A DNA stretch of 64,000 bases from Halopiger goleimassiliensis (GCF_000455345.1 NZ_HG315691.1:754217-818216), one strand, 5' to 3'. Numbered from the stretch's first letter, positions 6,744-16,722 are shown. A program made the numbers and translations. Notes: generated from the letters alone by a model not told the origin.

Positions 6744-7982
6744 ATGGACGACACCGGCGTCGACACGAGCCCCGAGACGATCGCGTACAGCGACACCATC
6801 GCGGGCGCGGACTCCTTCGCCGAACAGGCCCGCCGGCGCGCGGAGACCGAACGCGAGGCCGTCGAGTGGGCGATCGACGAACTCGAGGAGTTGATCGCCG
6901 CCCGGGACGTCGACCTCGAGCCGCTGCTCGAGTACGCCCGGCGCAGTCGCGAGAGCCTCCCAAAGCGACACGACCGGGCCTACGAGGCGATGGCGGAGGT
7001 CTTCGACGTGGACGCCGACGTCTACGAGGTCTACGCCTTCGCGTACTCGGAGCTGTGCGAGAAGCTCTCGAGGGGCGAGGGTCGATCCGAGAAGAACCCG
7101 ATGGGGACGGCGAACGGCTGTACCAACGTGCTGGTCTCGCCGCAGCGGGTTGACCCCGGGGCGAGCGTCGAGGGTGCGGCCAGCGACGACGCGGCCGGCG
7201 GCCCGCTGGTACTCAAGAACCGCGACATCGCGGGCCGCGGGACGCGACCGAAGTCGGTCGTCGAGCAACCGCCGATCGACGACTACTACGGGATCCTGAC
7301 GGTCGATACCTGCGGGACCGTCGCGATGTTCAAGGGGGTCAACGACCAGGGACTGGTCGCGGCGAACACGTACATCGACAGCAAGTGCGAGTCGGTTGCC
7401 CCCGAGAAGCAACTTCGCAACGGGACGGTCATCCGCATGCTGCTCGAGGAGACGGCGACGGTCGACGAGGCCCGGGCACAACTCGAGTCCTACCCTACTC
7501 GCCGACTCTGCGGGCAGACGCTGTTTCTCGCGGACGACACCGACGCCGTCTTGCTCGAAGTCGACCCCGGTGCCGAGCGAATTATCGTCGACGACGAGCG
7601 GGTCGTCACGCGGACGAACCACTTCGTTCGCTCGGAGTCGACGCAGACCGAGAGTTCGACGAAACGACGCGAGCGCGCCCGCGAGTTGCTCGAGGGCACC
7701 GCGCGGATCGACCGGGACGACCTGTGGACGATCGCCCAGGATCACACGAACGGACCGGGCGACGACTCGATCTGTCGCCACCCCGAACCCGAGGTCGGCG
7801 AGCACGCGTTCGGCCAGCTCACGACGGCGAGTACGGCTATCTTCGAGGGCGGCTCGCCAACCATCGAAGTCGGGATGGGCAACCCCTGCGAAACCGAGCG
7901 CACGCGTTGTCGGTTCGGCGAGGAGGTGCCGGCCGATCTCCGGACGGGCGGACGCTGGCTCGAACGGGTTCAGTCCCGGTAG
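6744..7982 (+). CDS. C45-family autoproteolytic Ntn-hydrolase (acyltransferase-like)
   Basis: A 412-aa protein of the acyl-CoA:6-aminopenicillanate acyltransferase (peptidase C45) type. Such enzymes cleave themselves to expose an N-terminal cysteine nucleophile and then hydrolyse or transfer amide-linked acyl groups. The Gly-Cys-Thr junction NGCTNV is at residues 124-129, with C126 the predicted nucleophile. It is preceded by a helical prodomain of about 125 residues and followed by family-like blocks LVLKNRDIA, DTCGTVAMFKGVNDQGL and TRTNHF. There is no signal peptide, so it should act in the cytoplasm. Substrate is unknown. It stands alone. Confidence 0.8.
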   Translation: MDDTGVDTSPETIAYSDTIAGADSFAEQARRRAETEREAVEWAIDELEELIAARDVDLEPLLEYARRSRESLPKRHDRAYEAMAEVFDVDADVYEVYAFAYSELCEKLSRGEGRSEKNPMGTANGCTNVLVSPQRVDPGASVEGAASDDAAGGPLVLKNRDIAGRGTRPKSVVEQPPIDDYYGILTVDTCGTVAMFKGVNDQGLVAANTYIDSKCESVAPEKQLRNGTVIRMLLEETATVDEARAQLESYPTRRLCGQTLFLADDTDAVLLEVDPGAERIIVDDERVVTRTNHFVRSESTQTESSTKRRERARELLEGTARIDRDDLWTIAQDHTNGPGDDSICRHPEPEVGEHAFGQLTTASTAIFEGGSPTIEVGMGNPCETERTRCRFGEEVPADLRTGGRWLERVQSR

Positions 7983-8113
7983 CGACACGGCCGGCGGTAC
8001 GGGACGCGACCGTCCGTCCCGTCTATTGCGTTCCACTGTCGACTTTCCTGCACGACGTTGGGATATATACTAGAAATACGTACCTTTAACTGCGAGAACT
8101 AACGGGTCGAATT

Positions 8114-11100
8114 ATGGGAACGAATCCCGATCGTAATCGGTCCCTGTTCAGCCGCCGCGGTTTCATGGCGGTGGGTGGGACGGCACTCGGAACGGCACTC
8201 GCCAGCGCCGGTCTTCGGACCGCAGCGGGGGAGTCAGCGCCCGAGACGGAGCTCGAGGCGCTATCCTTTTACTCCGCGGCGAGCCAGATCGCTCCCGACG
8301 GCGAGAGCGAACTGACCGACGAGGAGACGGTCGTCGTCTGGGCGGAGCCGACCGCGTACAACTTCGAGACGACCGATGACGGGCCGGAGACGGTCGTCTA
8401 CGAGGACGCCGACATCCCGCTGGTCTCCGAGGACGGCAACGTGGTCGGCATCGGGACGGTCGATTTCCTCAGCGACGACCAGGGCGGGTTCGACGTCGAC
8501 AACGAGCAGTTCATGCTCAACCTCTTCGACGCCAAGCTGGGCGGCGAGGGGACCGTCCTCTGGGACGAGGGCCACGACCAGTTCCACGAACTGGCCCTCG
8601 AGCACTACCACTCGTTCAGCCAGTACGCCGCGGACGCGGGCTACGACCTGACTGCGACGACGGACCTTCTGGGCGGCTCGACGCTGGTGTTGCCCTCGAC
8701 GGCGAGCCAGGTCGCACCGGGCGGCGGCCCGCTTTCCGACCCCGAACACGTGCTGGTGTGGGCCGAACCCACCGCCGAAACCGTCGACGAGGCGGGCGAC
8801 GAGGCGACCTACGACTACGGCGACGACGAGGCGATTCCGCTCGTCTCCCGCGACGGGGCCGTCGTCGGCTTCGGAACGCCGGAACTGCTCGAGGACGGTG
8901 ATTTCACCGGTGCCAACGAGTCGTTCGTCCACGAGTTACTCGCCGACACCGTCGGCGAGGAGGGGACGATCCTCTGGGACGACGCTCACGACACCTACTA
9001 CGACTCCTCGACGTTCGGCGCGTTCGCGAGCAGCGTCGAGAGCGCCGGCTACAGTTTCGAGGCCGTCGGCGACCTCCTCGGCGGCGACGCCGGCGTCGCG
9101 GAACTCGAGTTCTTCTCGACGGCCAGCCTGCTCGACGCGGACGGCGAGGCGCTGACCGACGACTCGCTGGTCGCGGTGTGGGCCGAATCGACCGCGGAGA
9201 ACGTCGACGAGGCGGGCGACGGCTACGTCAGCTACGACGGCGTCGACGCGGACGTCCCGCTGGTCGCCGCGACGGAGCAGGTCGTCGGCGTCGGCGCGGC
9301 GCTGGCGACCGACGAGAGCGACGTCGACGCCAACCGCGAGTTCCTGGTCGAGGCCTGGATCGATCGCCTCGGCGGCACGGGAACCGTCTACTACGACGAG
9401 AGCCACGGCCAGGAACTGGCGCTCGCGGACTATAGCGACCTCGCGGCCGCCGCCGAGGAGCGTGGCTTCGACGTGACCGCGACCGACGACCTCGCGGCCG
9501 ACCTCGGGGCCGCCGACCTCGTGATGATCACGACGCCGGACGAGCCGTTCACGGCGGCCGAACTCGAGGCACTCGCGTCGTTCGTCGCCGACGGTGGCGT
9601 CGTCTTCCTCCACGACGAGGCGGATTACGGGGGCCACGCGACCGAGACGCTGAACGACGTCGCCGCGGCGCTCGAGGCCCCCTTCCGGTTCAACTCGGAC
9701 CAGGTCGTCGACGAGGAACACAGCGACTGGGCTCCGTTCGTGCTTCGAACGTCGAATTTCAACGACTCGTTCGACTTCTTCGGCGGCGGGGACGGCGACG
9801 CGCCCATCGACGAGGCGGACGTCGTCGCCATTCCCTCGCCCGCCGAGGCCTACACCGACGCGGAACTGGCGGCGCTCTCGAGTCACGTCGCCGACGGCGG
9901 TGCCCTCTTCCTCTTCGACGAGTCGGAGTTCACCAACGAGGAGACGGCGAACCTCAACGCCATCGCCGAGGAACTCGACCTCGCGTTCCGGTTCAACGCC
10001 GACCAGGTCGAGGACCAGCAACACAACGACGGCGCGGCCTTCGTCCCCACGACCTCGAACTTCAACGAGGCGTTCGACCTCTTCGACGGGCTGGAGACGA
10101 CGGGACTCGAGGCCGCGGACGGGCTGGTCGTTACGTCACCATCCGAGTCGTTCTCGGACGCAGAACTCGAGGCACTGCAGTCGTTCGTCGCCGATGGCGG
10201 TGCCCTCTTCCTCTTCGACGAGTCGGACTTCGGCGGGCAGGGCAACACCGACTACGGCTTCGACGAGACGGAGAACCTGAACGCCATCGCGGACGCGCTC
10301 GACCTCTCCTTCCGGTTCAACTCGGACCAGGTCAACGACGGCGACGGGGAGTTCGACGTCACGACGACGAACTTCAACCCCGCGTTCGATTACTTCGACG
10401 AGCGCGAGGCCTCCATCGGCATCGAGTTCGACCCCGACGAGACCTACTACGGTCGCGTCGTGCGCGTCTTCGACGGCGACACCGTCGAGGTCGAGTTCGA
10501 CACCGAGTACGACTACCGCGAGGTGGTCCGCCACCTCGGGGTCGACACGGCCGAGACGGGCGAGGACGCCAACGAAATCTACGAGTGGTTCGGCATCGAG
10601 GACCGCGACCACCTCGACACCTGGGGGACGAAGGCGAGCGAGTTCGCCCTCGAGCGGCTGACTCCCGAGGGAACCGAGACGGGCGACACCGACGTCGAGG
10701 GCCGGCGGATCGCACTCACGTTCGACGACGTCGAACCGATCCGGGGCAACTACGGCCGACTGCTCGGCTACATGTCCTACGACCCCGACGACTTCGACGC
10801 CGACCCCGATACGGGCTCGTTCTCGGTCGAGTACAACCTCGAGATGGTCGAGGAGGGCTACGCCCGCGTCTACTCCTCGGGCTTCGCTCGCCACGACGAG
10901 TTCGCGGCCGCCGAGGAAGCCGCCCTCGCCGAGGGACGGGGCGTCTGGTCTGCCGCCGACTTCGACGCGGTTCCGGAACGCCGGAACGATTCCGTCGAGG
11001 ACGTCTTCGTGCCCCGCGCCTCGAGCGTGACGACTGCCAGCGGCCCGCTCGCCGACGACCGAGCGCCCGTCGTCGCCGGCCCGTCGGCCCAACAGGAACC

Positions 11101-11929
11101 GCTCGGTGATCGCGCCGTCGACGCCTACGACGACGTTCCCCTGATCGGCGTCGACCGCGAGCACCGCGTTGCGATGATCGGCGGCCTGCTGTTCAACGAG
11201 GCCTACGAATCCGGGGAGGAGTTCCCGGTCGACACGAGCGGCTACGGCAACTTCCCGCTGGTCACGAACCTCGCGCGCTACCTCTCGGCCAACGACGGCG
11301 ACTTCCTCGTCGAGGGCGGCCACGCGCAGTTCGACGTCCCGGGATCGCTCTCGCTCGAGCGCACCCAGTACTACCTCCGCTACCTCGAGGGCGTCGGCTA
11401 TCGCTTCCGCCAGCTCAACGACGTCGTGCAGACGCTCCCCGAGGAGGACGACCCGACCGTCCTCTTCGTCACCGCACCGGGACGGCCCTACACCGACGCC
11501 GAACTCGCCGCCTTGCGCGAGTACCGCGACGCCGGCGGCGCGGTGATCCTCGTCGGATCGGCCGCGGCCGACCCCGCACACCGCGACAACCTGGACGCCG
11601 TCGCCGCCGGCCTCGGCTCCGACCTGCGACTCAACGACGACCGGGTCGTCGACCCCGAGGACAACCTCGCCGACGAGCCGGACCTGCCGGTGACGAGCCG
11701 GTTCGACCGGTCGTTCCCGCTGTTCTCGCCGGTCGGCGACGGCCCGTTCGGGGACCTCGACCCGGACCAGCGGGCGTACCTCCGGCTGATCGCCGACGAC
11801 GACGGCACCGTCAGCCGTGAGGCGGTCGACGGGGCCGTCGAGGACTGGTCGGCCGGCCGCATCGACCGCGAGACGCTCGAGGCGGCCATCGAGGCGTGGT
11901 CCGAGGGCCTGCAGGTGATCGTCTCATGA
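8114..11929 (+). CDS. giant Tat-exported repeat protein with internal SNase domain
   Basis: A 1271-aa acidic protein with a Tat signal (SRRGFMAVGG, arginines 14-15, then a hydrophobic stretch). Unit A, about 130 aa and containing a VVWAEPTA-like motif, occurs three times (about 45-465). Unit B (TPDEPFTAAELEALASFVADGG type, resembling DUF4350/GATase-like folds) occurs three times (about 470-770). A thermonuclease/SNase-like domain follows (about 771-958) with RVFDGDTVEVEF and VRHLGVDTAETG, keeping the calcium-site and catalytic Asp/Arg/Glu pattern. Another unit-B-like copy and an EF-hand/dockerin-like end (DDDGTVSREAVDGAVEDW) close the protein. A TATA-like TTTAA lies about 22 nt before the ATG, so the mRNA may be leaderless. 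It overlaps the next start by 4 nt, hence co-translation. It is probably extracellular; DNA cleavage is plausible but unproven. Confidence 0.8.
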   Translation: MGTNPDRNRSLFSRRGFMAVGGTALGTALASAGLRTAAGESAPETELEALSFYSAASQIAPDGESELTDEETVVVWAEPTAYNFETTDDGPETVVYEDADIPLVSEDGNVVGIGTVDFLSDDQGGFDVDNEQFMLNLFDAKLGGEGTVLWDEGHDQFHELALEHYHSFSQYAADAGYDLTATTDLLGGSTLVLPSTASQVAPGGGPLSDPEHVLVWAEPTAETVDEAGDEATYDYGDDEAIPLVSRDGAVVGFGTPELLEDGDFTGANESFVHELLADTVGEEGTILWDDAHDTYYDSSTFGAFASSVESAGYSFEAVGDLLGGDAGVAELEFFSTASLLDADGEALTDDSLVAVWAESTAENVDEAGDGYVSYDGVDADVPLVAATEQVVGVGAALATDESDVDANREFLVEAWIDRLGGTGTVYYDESHGQELALADYSDLAAAAEERGFDVTATDDLAADLGAADLVMITTPDEPFTAAELEALASFVADGGVVFLHDEADYGGHATETLNDVAAALEAPFRFNSDQVVDEEHSDWAPFVLRTSNFNDSFDFFGGGDGDAPIDEADVVAIPSPAEAYTDAELAALSSHVADGGALFLFDESEFTNEETANLNAIAEELDLAFRFNADQVEDQQHNDGAAFVPTTSNFNEAFDLFDGLETTGLEAADGLVVTSPSESFSDAELEALQSFVADGGALFLFDESDFGGQGNTDYGFDETENLNAIADALDLSFRFNSDQVNDGDGEFDVTTTNFNPAFDYFDEREASIGIEFDPDETYYGRVVRVFDGDTVEVEFDTEYDYREVVRHLGVDTAETGEDANEIYEWFGIEDRDHLDTWGTKASEFALERLTPEGTETGDTDVEGRRIALTFDDVEPIRGNYGRLLGYMSYDPDDFDADPDTGSFSVEYNLEMVEEGYARVYSSGFARHDEFAAAEEAALAEGRGVWSAADFDAVPERRNDSVEDVFVPRASSVTTASGPLADDRAPVVAGPSAQQEPLGDRAVDAYDDVPLIGVDREHRVAMIGGLLFNEAYESGEEFPVDTSGYGNFPLVTNLARYLSANDGDFLVEGGHAQFDVPGSLSLERTQYYLRYLEGVGYRFRQLNDVVQTLPEEDDPTVLFVTAPGRPYTDAELAALREYRDAGGAVILVGSAAADPAHRDNLDAVAAGLGSDLRLNDDRVVDPEDNLADEPDLPVTSRFDRSFPLFSPVGDGPFGDLDPDQRAYLRLIADDDGTVSREAVDGAVEDWSAGRIDRETLEAAIEAWSEGLQVIVS

Positions 11930-14631
11930 GGCGTCGGGTCACGCTCGGAGTCGCGACCGCGGCGCTGCTGCTCGTCGCGACGCTGGCGTTCGCTCCCGCC
12001 GCGTTCGGACTCGCCGAGGGCACGGCGCTGTCGCTCGAGAGCGACGACGCCGGCGCGGAGACGACCCACACCTGGTCGGTCGACGACGTCGACTTCGACG
12101 GCGAGGTGGACGCGATCGCCGTCGACTACCCCGTCGGAACGAGCCTCGACGGTCTCGACGACGGCGACGTGACGGTCGAACTCACGAGAGAAGGCGAGAG
12201 CGAGCCGACCGAGATCAGCGTCAACAGCGACGCCTACGCCGGGTCGGCGGCGACGTTCGACCTCAGCGGGAACTACAACACGGATATCGACGGCCCCGTC
12301 GTCGTCGAGATCGACGGGATCGAGAACCCGCCGGCCGGCGACGGCGAGGCGACGCTCACGTTCGTCGGCGACGACACGGTCGCCGTCGACGCCGCCTTCT
12401 CGAGCACGGAGTCGGCAACTGCGCCCGACTACGCCGACGCCGCGCTGGCCCTCGAGTCCGACGCGGCCGGCGCGCCGACGGTCCACTCCTGGACCCTCGA
12501 GGACATCGCGTACGAGGGCGAGGTCGATACCATCACCGTCGACTACCCCGACGGCACGCGGTTCGACGGCCTCGAGGACGGCGACGTCACCGTCGGGATC
12601 ACGCGCGCAGGCGAGGACGAACCGACGACCATCGACGTCAACAGCGATACCTACGCGGGCTCGCAGGCGACGTTCGACCTGAGCGGCTGGTACGACACGG
12701 ACGTCGACGGCCCGGTGACGGTCACGGTCGACGGCCTCGAGAACCCGCCGGCGGGCGAGCACGCGGCCGTGCTCGTCCTCGACGGGGACGACACCGTCAC
12801 CGCCGAGGCCACGTTCGCAGTGGGCGAGACCGACGACGCCCTCGCCCTGACGATCACCGACGCCGACGGCGAACCGCTCGCGGAGACGCCCGTCGCCGTC
12901 GAACTCGAGGGGCCGAGCGAGACCGTCGCGCTCACGACGACCGACGCCGACGGCGTCGCGACCGTCGACGTGTCCGAGGCGGGGACTTACGAGGTTACCG
13001 TCACGGCCCAGGAGAAGGGCACGGCGACCGACACCGTCGCGGTCGCGGGCGAAACCGAGGCGTCGATCACGCTCGAGACGCCGACCACCGGCGCGATCGA
13101 CGCACTCGTAACCGACGCGGACGGCGACCCGCTCCCCGAGGGAACGTGGGTGGCCGTCGACGGCGACGGCGCGTTCGGTCCGGTTCGAACCGGACAGGTC
13201 GGGACCGACGGCACCGTCCTGCTCGAGGGGATCGAGCCCGGAACGTACGACCTGACGGCGACGACCGTCGCGCACGGCGAGACCGACGCGCGGACGGTGT
13301 CGGTTCCCGCCGGCGGGACGGCGGCGACGGAACTGACCTACGCCGACGCGCCGACGAGCGGAACGATCGCGGGCACGGTGTCGACGCCCGACGGTGACCC
13401 GCTCGCGGAGACGACCGTCGTCGTGGAGTACGACGGCCCCGAGACGGGCGTCTCGATCGTCGAGACCGACGCCGACGGCGCGTTCGCCCTCGATCGCGTG
13501 CCGGCCGGGGCGTACGAGGTCGCCGTCACGGTCCAGGGGTACGCCTCGAGCGACCCCGTCACGGTCGACGCGACGGCCGGCGAGCAAACGGAGTTCGTCG
13601 TGACCGATCCCGAGACCGGTGCGATCGCGGGCACCGTCACCGACGCCGAGGGCGAGCCCCTCCCCGAGGGAACGTGGGTGACGTTCGCCGCCGACGGCTT
13701 CGAGGCGGACGAGACGGTCCAGCTCGAGGCCGACGGCGAGTTCCTGCTCGAGGGCGTCGCGCCCGGCGAGTACGCGGTCGTCGCCGAGACGCTCTCCCAC
13801 GGCGAGACCGCGGCAGTCGACCTCGCGGTCGCGGCCGACGAGACGACGACCGTCGAGTTCACCTACGCGGAGAGCGACGACGGAGACGTCCCCGAGGACC
13901 GCGGCGAGGACGTCCCGGAACTGCACTACTGGAGCGAGGACGTCGACGGCGACGTGGTCGTCCACGGCGACGTCGAGGGCGACGTCGTGCTCGGCGGCGC
14001 GACCGAGATCGACGGCGACCTCCTGATCGCGGGCGACGTCGCGGGCGACGTGATCGTCCGCGGCGCGTCGTCGGTCGACCGGATACTCGTCGGCGGCGCT
14101 GTCGAGGGTGACGTGCGACTGCTCGGCAGCGGTTCCGTCGGTGGCGACGTCACCGCCGAGTCGGTCGAGACGGTCGCTGTCCGGGGCAACGCGGCCATCG
14201 AGGGCTCGCTCGAGGTCGACGCGATCGGTTCCCTCGAAGTCGTCGGCTCCGGATCGATCGGCGACGTGGCCCTCGAGACGGTGGACCGAATCGACCTCCG
14301 TGGCGGCTCGAGCGTCGATAGCGTCACCGTCGCGGACGAAACGGGCACGTTCGAGGTTCGCGGCGGCGTGACCGTCGACGGGACGGTCTCGCTGTCGACG
14401 GTCGAGACGGTCCGGCTGGTCGGCGGCGTCACCGTGGCCGGCGATCTGGTCGCTACGGAGGTTACGGCGGAACTCGACGCGCCGTCGCGACTCGTCGACG
14501 GAGAAATCCTGATCGAGGAGACGCCTGACGGTGCGTCCAACGGTCCCGGGAACGGCGACGGCCCTGGGAACGAAAACGGTAATGCTCCCGGGAACGGCAA
14601 CGGCCCGCCGTGGGCCGCTCTCCCGGGCTGA
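11926..14631 (+). CDS. exported repeat protein with bactofilin-like C-terminal domain
   Basis: A 901-aa protein starting at the ATG that overlaps the previous stop (ATGA). The Sec signal peptide is at residues about 1-30. Two copies of a module of about 135 aa (TVDYPDGTRFDGLEDGDVTV type) occupy about 30-303. Four to five carboxypeptidase-regulatory-like beta-sandwich repeats (GTVTDAEGEPLPEGTWV type) occupy about 305-645. Then comes a short-repeat beta-helix (DGDVVVHGDVEGDVVLGG, about 665-860) resembling polymer-forming bactofilins. The tail is G/N/P-rich. No PGF-CTERM anchor is seen. Co-translation with the SNase-containing protein suggests a shared surface or extracellular structure. Function is unknown. 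Confidence 0.8.
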   Translation: MRRRVTLGVATAALLLVATLAFAPAAFGLAEGTALSLESDDAGAETTHTWSVDDVDFDGEVDAIAVDYPVGTSLDGLDDGDVTVELTREGESEPTEISVNSDAYAGSAATFDLSGNYNTDIDGPVVVEIDGIENPPAGDGEATLTFVGDDTVAVDAAFSSTESATAPDYADAALALESDAAGAPTVHSWTLEDIAYEGEVDTITVDYPDGTRFDGLEDGDVTVGITRAGEDEPTTIDVNSDTYAGSQATFDLSGWYDTDVDGPVTVTVDGLENPPAGEHAAVLVLDGDDTVTAEATFAVGETDDALALTITDADGEPLAETPVAVELEGPSETVALTTTDADGVATVDVSEAGTYEVTVTAQEKGTATDTVAVAGETEASITLETPTTGAIDALVTDADGDPLPEGTWVAVDGDGAFGPVRTGQVGTDGTVLLEGIEPGTYDLTATTVAHGETDARTVSVPAGGTAATELTYADAPTSGTIAGTVSTPDGDPLAETTVVVEYDGPETGVSIVETDADGAFALDRVPAGAYEVAVTVQGYASSDPVTVDATAGEQTEFVVTDPETGAIAGTVTDAEGEPLPEGTWVTFAADGFEADETVQLEADGEFLLEGVAPGEYAVVAETLSHGETAAVDLAVAADETTTVEFTYAESDDGDVPEDRGEDVPELHYWSEDVDGDVVVHGDVEGDVVLGGATEIDGDLLIAGDVAGDVIVRGASSVDRILVGGAVEGDVRLLGSGSVGGDVTAESVETVAVRGNAAIEGSLEVDAIGSLEVVGSGSIGDVALETVDRIDLRGGSSVDSVTVADETGTFEVRGGVTVDGTVSLSTVETVRLVGGVTVAGDLVATEVTAELDAPSRLVDGEILIEETPDGASNGPGNGDGPGNENGNAPGNGNGPPWAALPG

Positions 14632-14668
14632 TCGCGCGCCGGCCCGTTGCCGACTGCGGCTTTCGTTT

Positions 14669-15778
14669 TCAGACTCTTGCCCGACGAGTCCCGAGGTCGG
14701 CCTCGAGTCGGTCGGCGGCCTGGAGTCGACACTGTTTCGCGTGGCGCTTCGACAGCCGTCCGTCGGGGAGTCGATCGGCGTAGGGCCGGTAAGCCGACGG
14801 CGAGAAGCCCAGCCGCCGGAGGTACCGGCGGACCCGGGGGCTCTCGAGGCCGTCGTGGATCGCGGCGTCGGTGACGTGCTCGACGGTCTCGAACGGCGGG
14901 AGCGAGACCGGCCCGCCGCGGCCGTCGGGGGTGGGTGCCGTGCCGCCGTCGGCGGCGACCGTCGGCCCGCCAACGCTCGTACCGTTGGCGTCCGCGCGCA
15001 TGACCGTCGATCGCACGTCCTCGGCCAGCTGGAGCACCTGGCCCGGCAGCGCCGTATCGGGCGAGCGCCACTCGACGGTGGGCATCGCCGTCCGGAGGCG
15101 AACGGGGGTCCAGACGGCGTCGTAGGGGTCGAACTCGTCGTCGAACGTCTCGAGGTCGACGCCGCGCTCTCTCGCGCGTTCGCGGAAGCAGTCGTAGGCC
15201 GACTCGAGGCGGGCCTCCCACTCGGCGACGCTGTCGACGTAGGGCCACAGCTGGCCCTGTTCGGGGCAGGTATCGTAACACGAGCGCCGGTAGAGGTAGG
15301 GGCGGGCACACTCGAGAATCGGCTCGCCGCGGTAGTGCGAGGCGCTGTTGACCAGCGCGAAGGCGGGGTCGATCGCCGTCAGCGTGTTCAGCTGGTCGAC
15401 GACGTTCGACTGCTCGAGGTGGAGGTGCGTGCCGGCACACACCCGCGCGTCGTCGAACGTCGGGCCGACGATCCGGCGCTGGAGGTCGGTGCCGCGCTTG
15501 TCGCGGTAGGGGATCTCCGCCGGCGTGGCCCGCAGCGGCGTCGCCAGCGGGACGAGCCGCTTGTCCTGGTCGCGGGCCGCGTCGACGACCTCCGCCAGGA
15601 GGCCGAGAAACTCCTCGCGGAGTTCGTCCATCGAGGCACACGGGGTCGTTTTCAGCTCGAGCATCGGCTCGACGAACTCGGGATCGATCTGCTCCGAGAC
15701 GTCGAGCAGCGTGTCGGGTGCAGTCAGGTCGCCGTCGTCGTCGACGACCCAGTACTCCACCTCGAGGCTTGTGTTCAT
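14669..15778 (-). CDS. gshA: glutamate-cysteine ligase family protein (GCS2 type)
   Basis: A 369-aa ATP-grasp-like carboxylate-amine ligase of the GCS2/YbdK family. Haloarchaea use gamma-glutamylcysteine as a main thiol, and the haloarchaeal GshA belongs to this family. Visible features are the N-terminal LEVEYWVVD, the substrate-site FVEPMLELKTTP, the metal/ATP-site CAGTHLHLE and RTAMPTVEWRSPD near residue 230. The length fits the family. It is divergent from the flavoprotein gene at 16108. The gene symbol depends on substrate: YbdK-like members with only weak ligase activity cannot be excluded. Confidence 0.8.
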   Translation of the reverse strand: MNTSLEVEYWVVDDDGDLTAPDTLLDVSEQIDPEFVEPMLELKTTPCASMDELREEFLGLLAEVVDAARDQDKRLVPLATPLRATPAEIPYRDKRGTDLQRRIVGPTFDDARVCAGTHLHLEQSNVVDQLNTLTAIDPAFALVNSASHYRGEPILECARPYLYRRSCYDTCPEQGQLWPYVDSVAEWEARLESAYDCFRERARERGVDLETFDDEFDPYDAVWTPVRLRTAMPTVEWRSPDTALPGQVLQLAEDVRSTVMRADANGTSVGGPTVAADGGTAPTPDGRGGPVSLPPFETVEHVTDAAIHDGLESPRVRRYLRRLGFSPSAYRPYADRLPDGRLSKRHAKQCRLQAADRLEADLGTRRARV

Positions 15779-16107
15779 GGATGTGTCTCCGTTGAACCGG
15801 GATCGCGGTGGCCCTCGAGGAAGCTGTCACCGGGCCACGGTTCGCGGACGAACTCCCGGAATCGCACTCCGGGAGCGGGGCGTCCGGACACCGCTCCTGT
15901 CCTGTGGATCGGAGATAGGCAACGTCCGGGTGAAGCCGTTGAGCCTGCACCTGCCGGTCACAAGGTTGACAGGGGCTCTCACCCACCCGCACTGACGCCG
16001 AGGAGGGTCGCCGCCTGCTCCCGAATCGCTACTGACATCGGCGTCACGTGGTTGGGGTGGGGTTGCTACCGCATTCATACTCGTCCGGTAACAAAGTGAC
16101 ACTGCAC
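15779..16107. other. divergent intergenic region with hairpin
   Basis: This 329-bp stretch lies between two divergent genes and contains no ORF of note. It holds a perfect 8-bp stem-loop at 15853-15875 (CTCCCGGA/TCCGGGAG) and a TATA-like CATTCATACT near 16072, about 30 nt before the start at 16108. Confidence 0.45.
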
Positions 16108-16722
16108 ATGAGCGCCAACGGAGACGAGACGGAGCGTAGCGCGTCGGTAATCGTCGTCGGCGGCGGCCCCGCCGGCCTGAGCGCGGCGCTGTTCGCCGCG
16201 AAGAACGGCCTCGAGACGACGGTCTTCGACACGGACGAGACCTGGATGCACAAGGCACACCTGTTCAACTACCTCGGGATCGGCTCGGTCGGCGGCACCG
16301 AGTTCATGGCGACGGCGCGCCAGCAGGTCGACGACCTCGGCGCGGACCGCCACCAGGGCGAGGAAGTGACGAGCGTGGAGGAACGCGGCGACGGCTTCGT
16401 CGTCGAGACGGACGCGGACAGTTACGAGGCTGACTACGTGATCCTCGCCACGGGCGCGAACCGCGACCTGGCCGAGGAACTCGGCTGTGCGTTCACCGAG
16501 GAGGGCGTCGTCGACGTCGACGTCGACATGGAGACCAGCGTCGAGGGCGTCTACGCCACCGGCGCGATGGTCCGCCCCGAGGAGTGGCAGGCCGCCATCG
16601 CCGTCGGCGACGGTGCTGCCGCCGCGTTGAACGTCCTCTCGACCGAGAAGGGCGAGTACTACCACGACTTCGACGTCCCGGACGACGCCGCGCGCGTCTT
16701 CGGCGAGCACGTCGCGGAGTAA
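16108..16722 (+). CDS. small FAD/NAD-binding oxidoreductase (thioredoxin-reductase-like)
   Basis: A 204-aa flavoprotein with the FAD dinucleotide-binding motif VIVVGGGPAGLSAALFAA (residues about 11-28), a YVILATGA motif (about 109-116) and a C-terminal VYATGAM...QAAIAVGDGAAAAL FAD-closing motif. It covers only the FAD half of thioredoxin reductase. The NADPH-binding insertion and the redox-active CxxC are absent. The chosen start MSANGDE lies 20 codons inside a longer frame and is preceded by a TATA-like box. Similar mini-reductases are widespread in haloarchaea; the redox partner is unknown. Confidence 0.75.
   Translation: MSANGDETERSASVIVVGGGPAGLSAALFAAKNGLETTVFDTDETWMHKAHLFNYLGIGSVGGTEFMATARQQVDDLGADRHQGEEVTSVEERGDGFVVETDADSYEADYVILATGANRDLAEELGCAFTEEGVVDVDVDMETSVEGVYATGAMVRPEEWQAAIAVGDGAAAALNVLSTEKGEYYHDFDVPDDAARVFGEHVAE

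Noticed and set aside
6738-8036. A 432-codon open frame on the minus strand, antisense to the C45 hydrolase
   Set aside because: It is the mirror of a real gene. High GC leaves long antisense frames open, and the translation is arginine/valine-rich without recognisable motifs.
11488-15309. A 1273-codon minus-strand frame across two genes
   Set aside because: The translation is dominated by R, V, D and G in shadow patterns and spans the ends of three clear genes. It is an artefact of GC-rich codon use.
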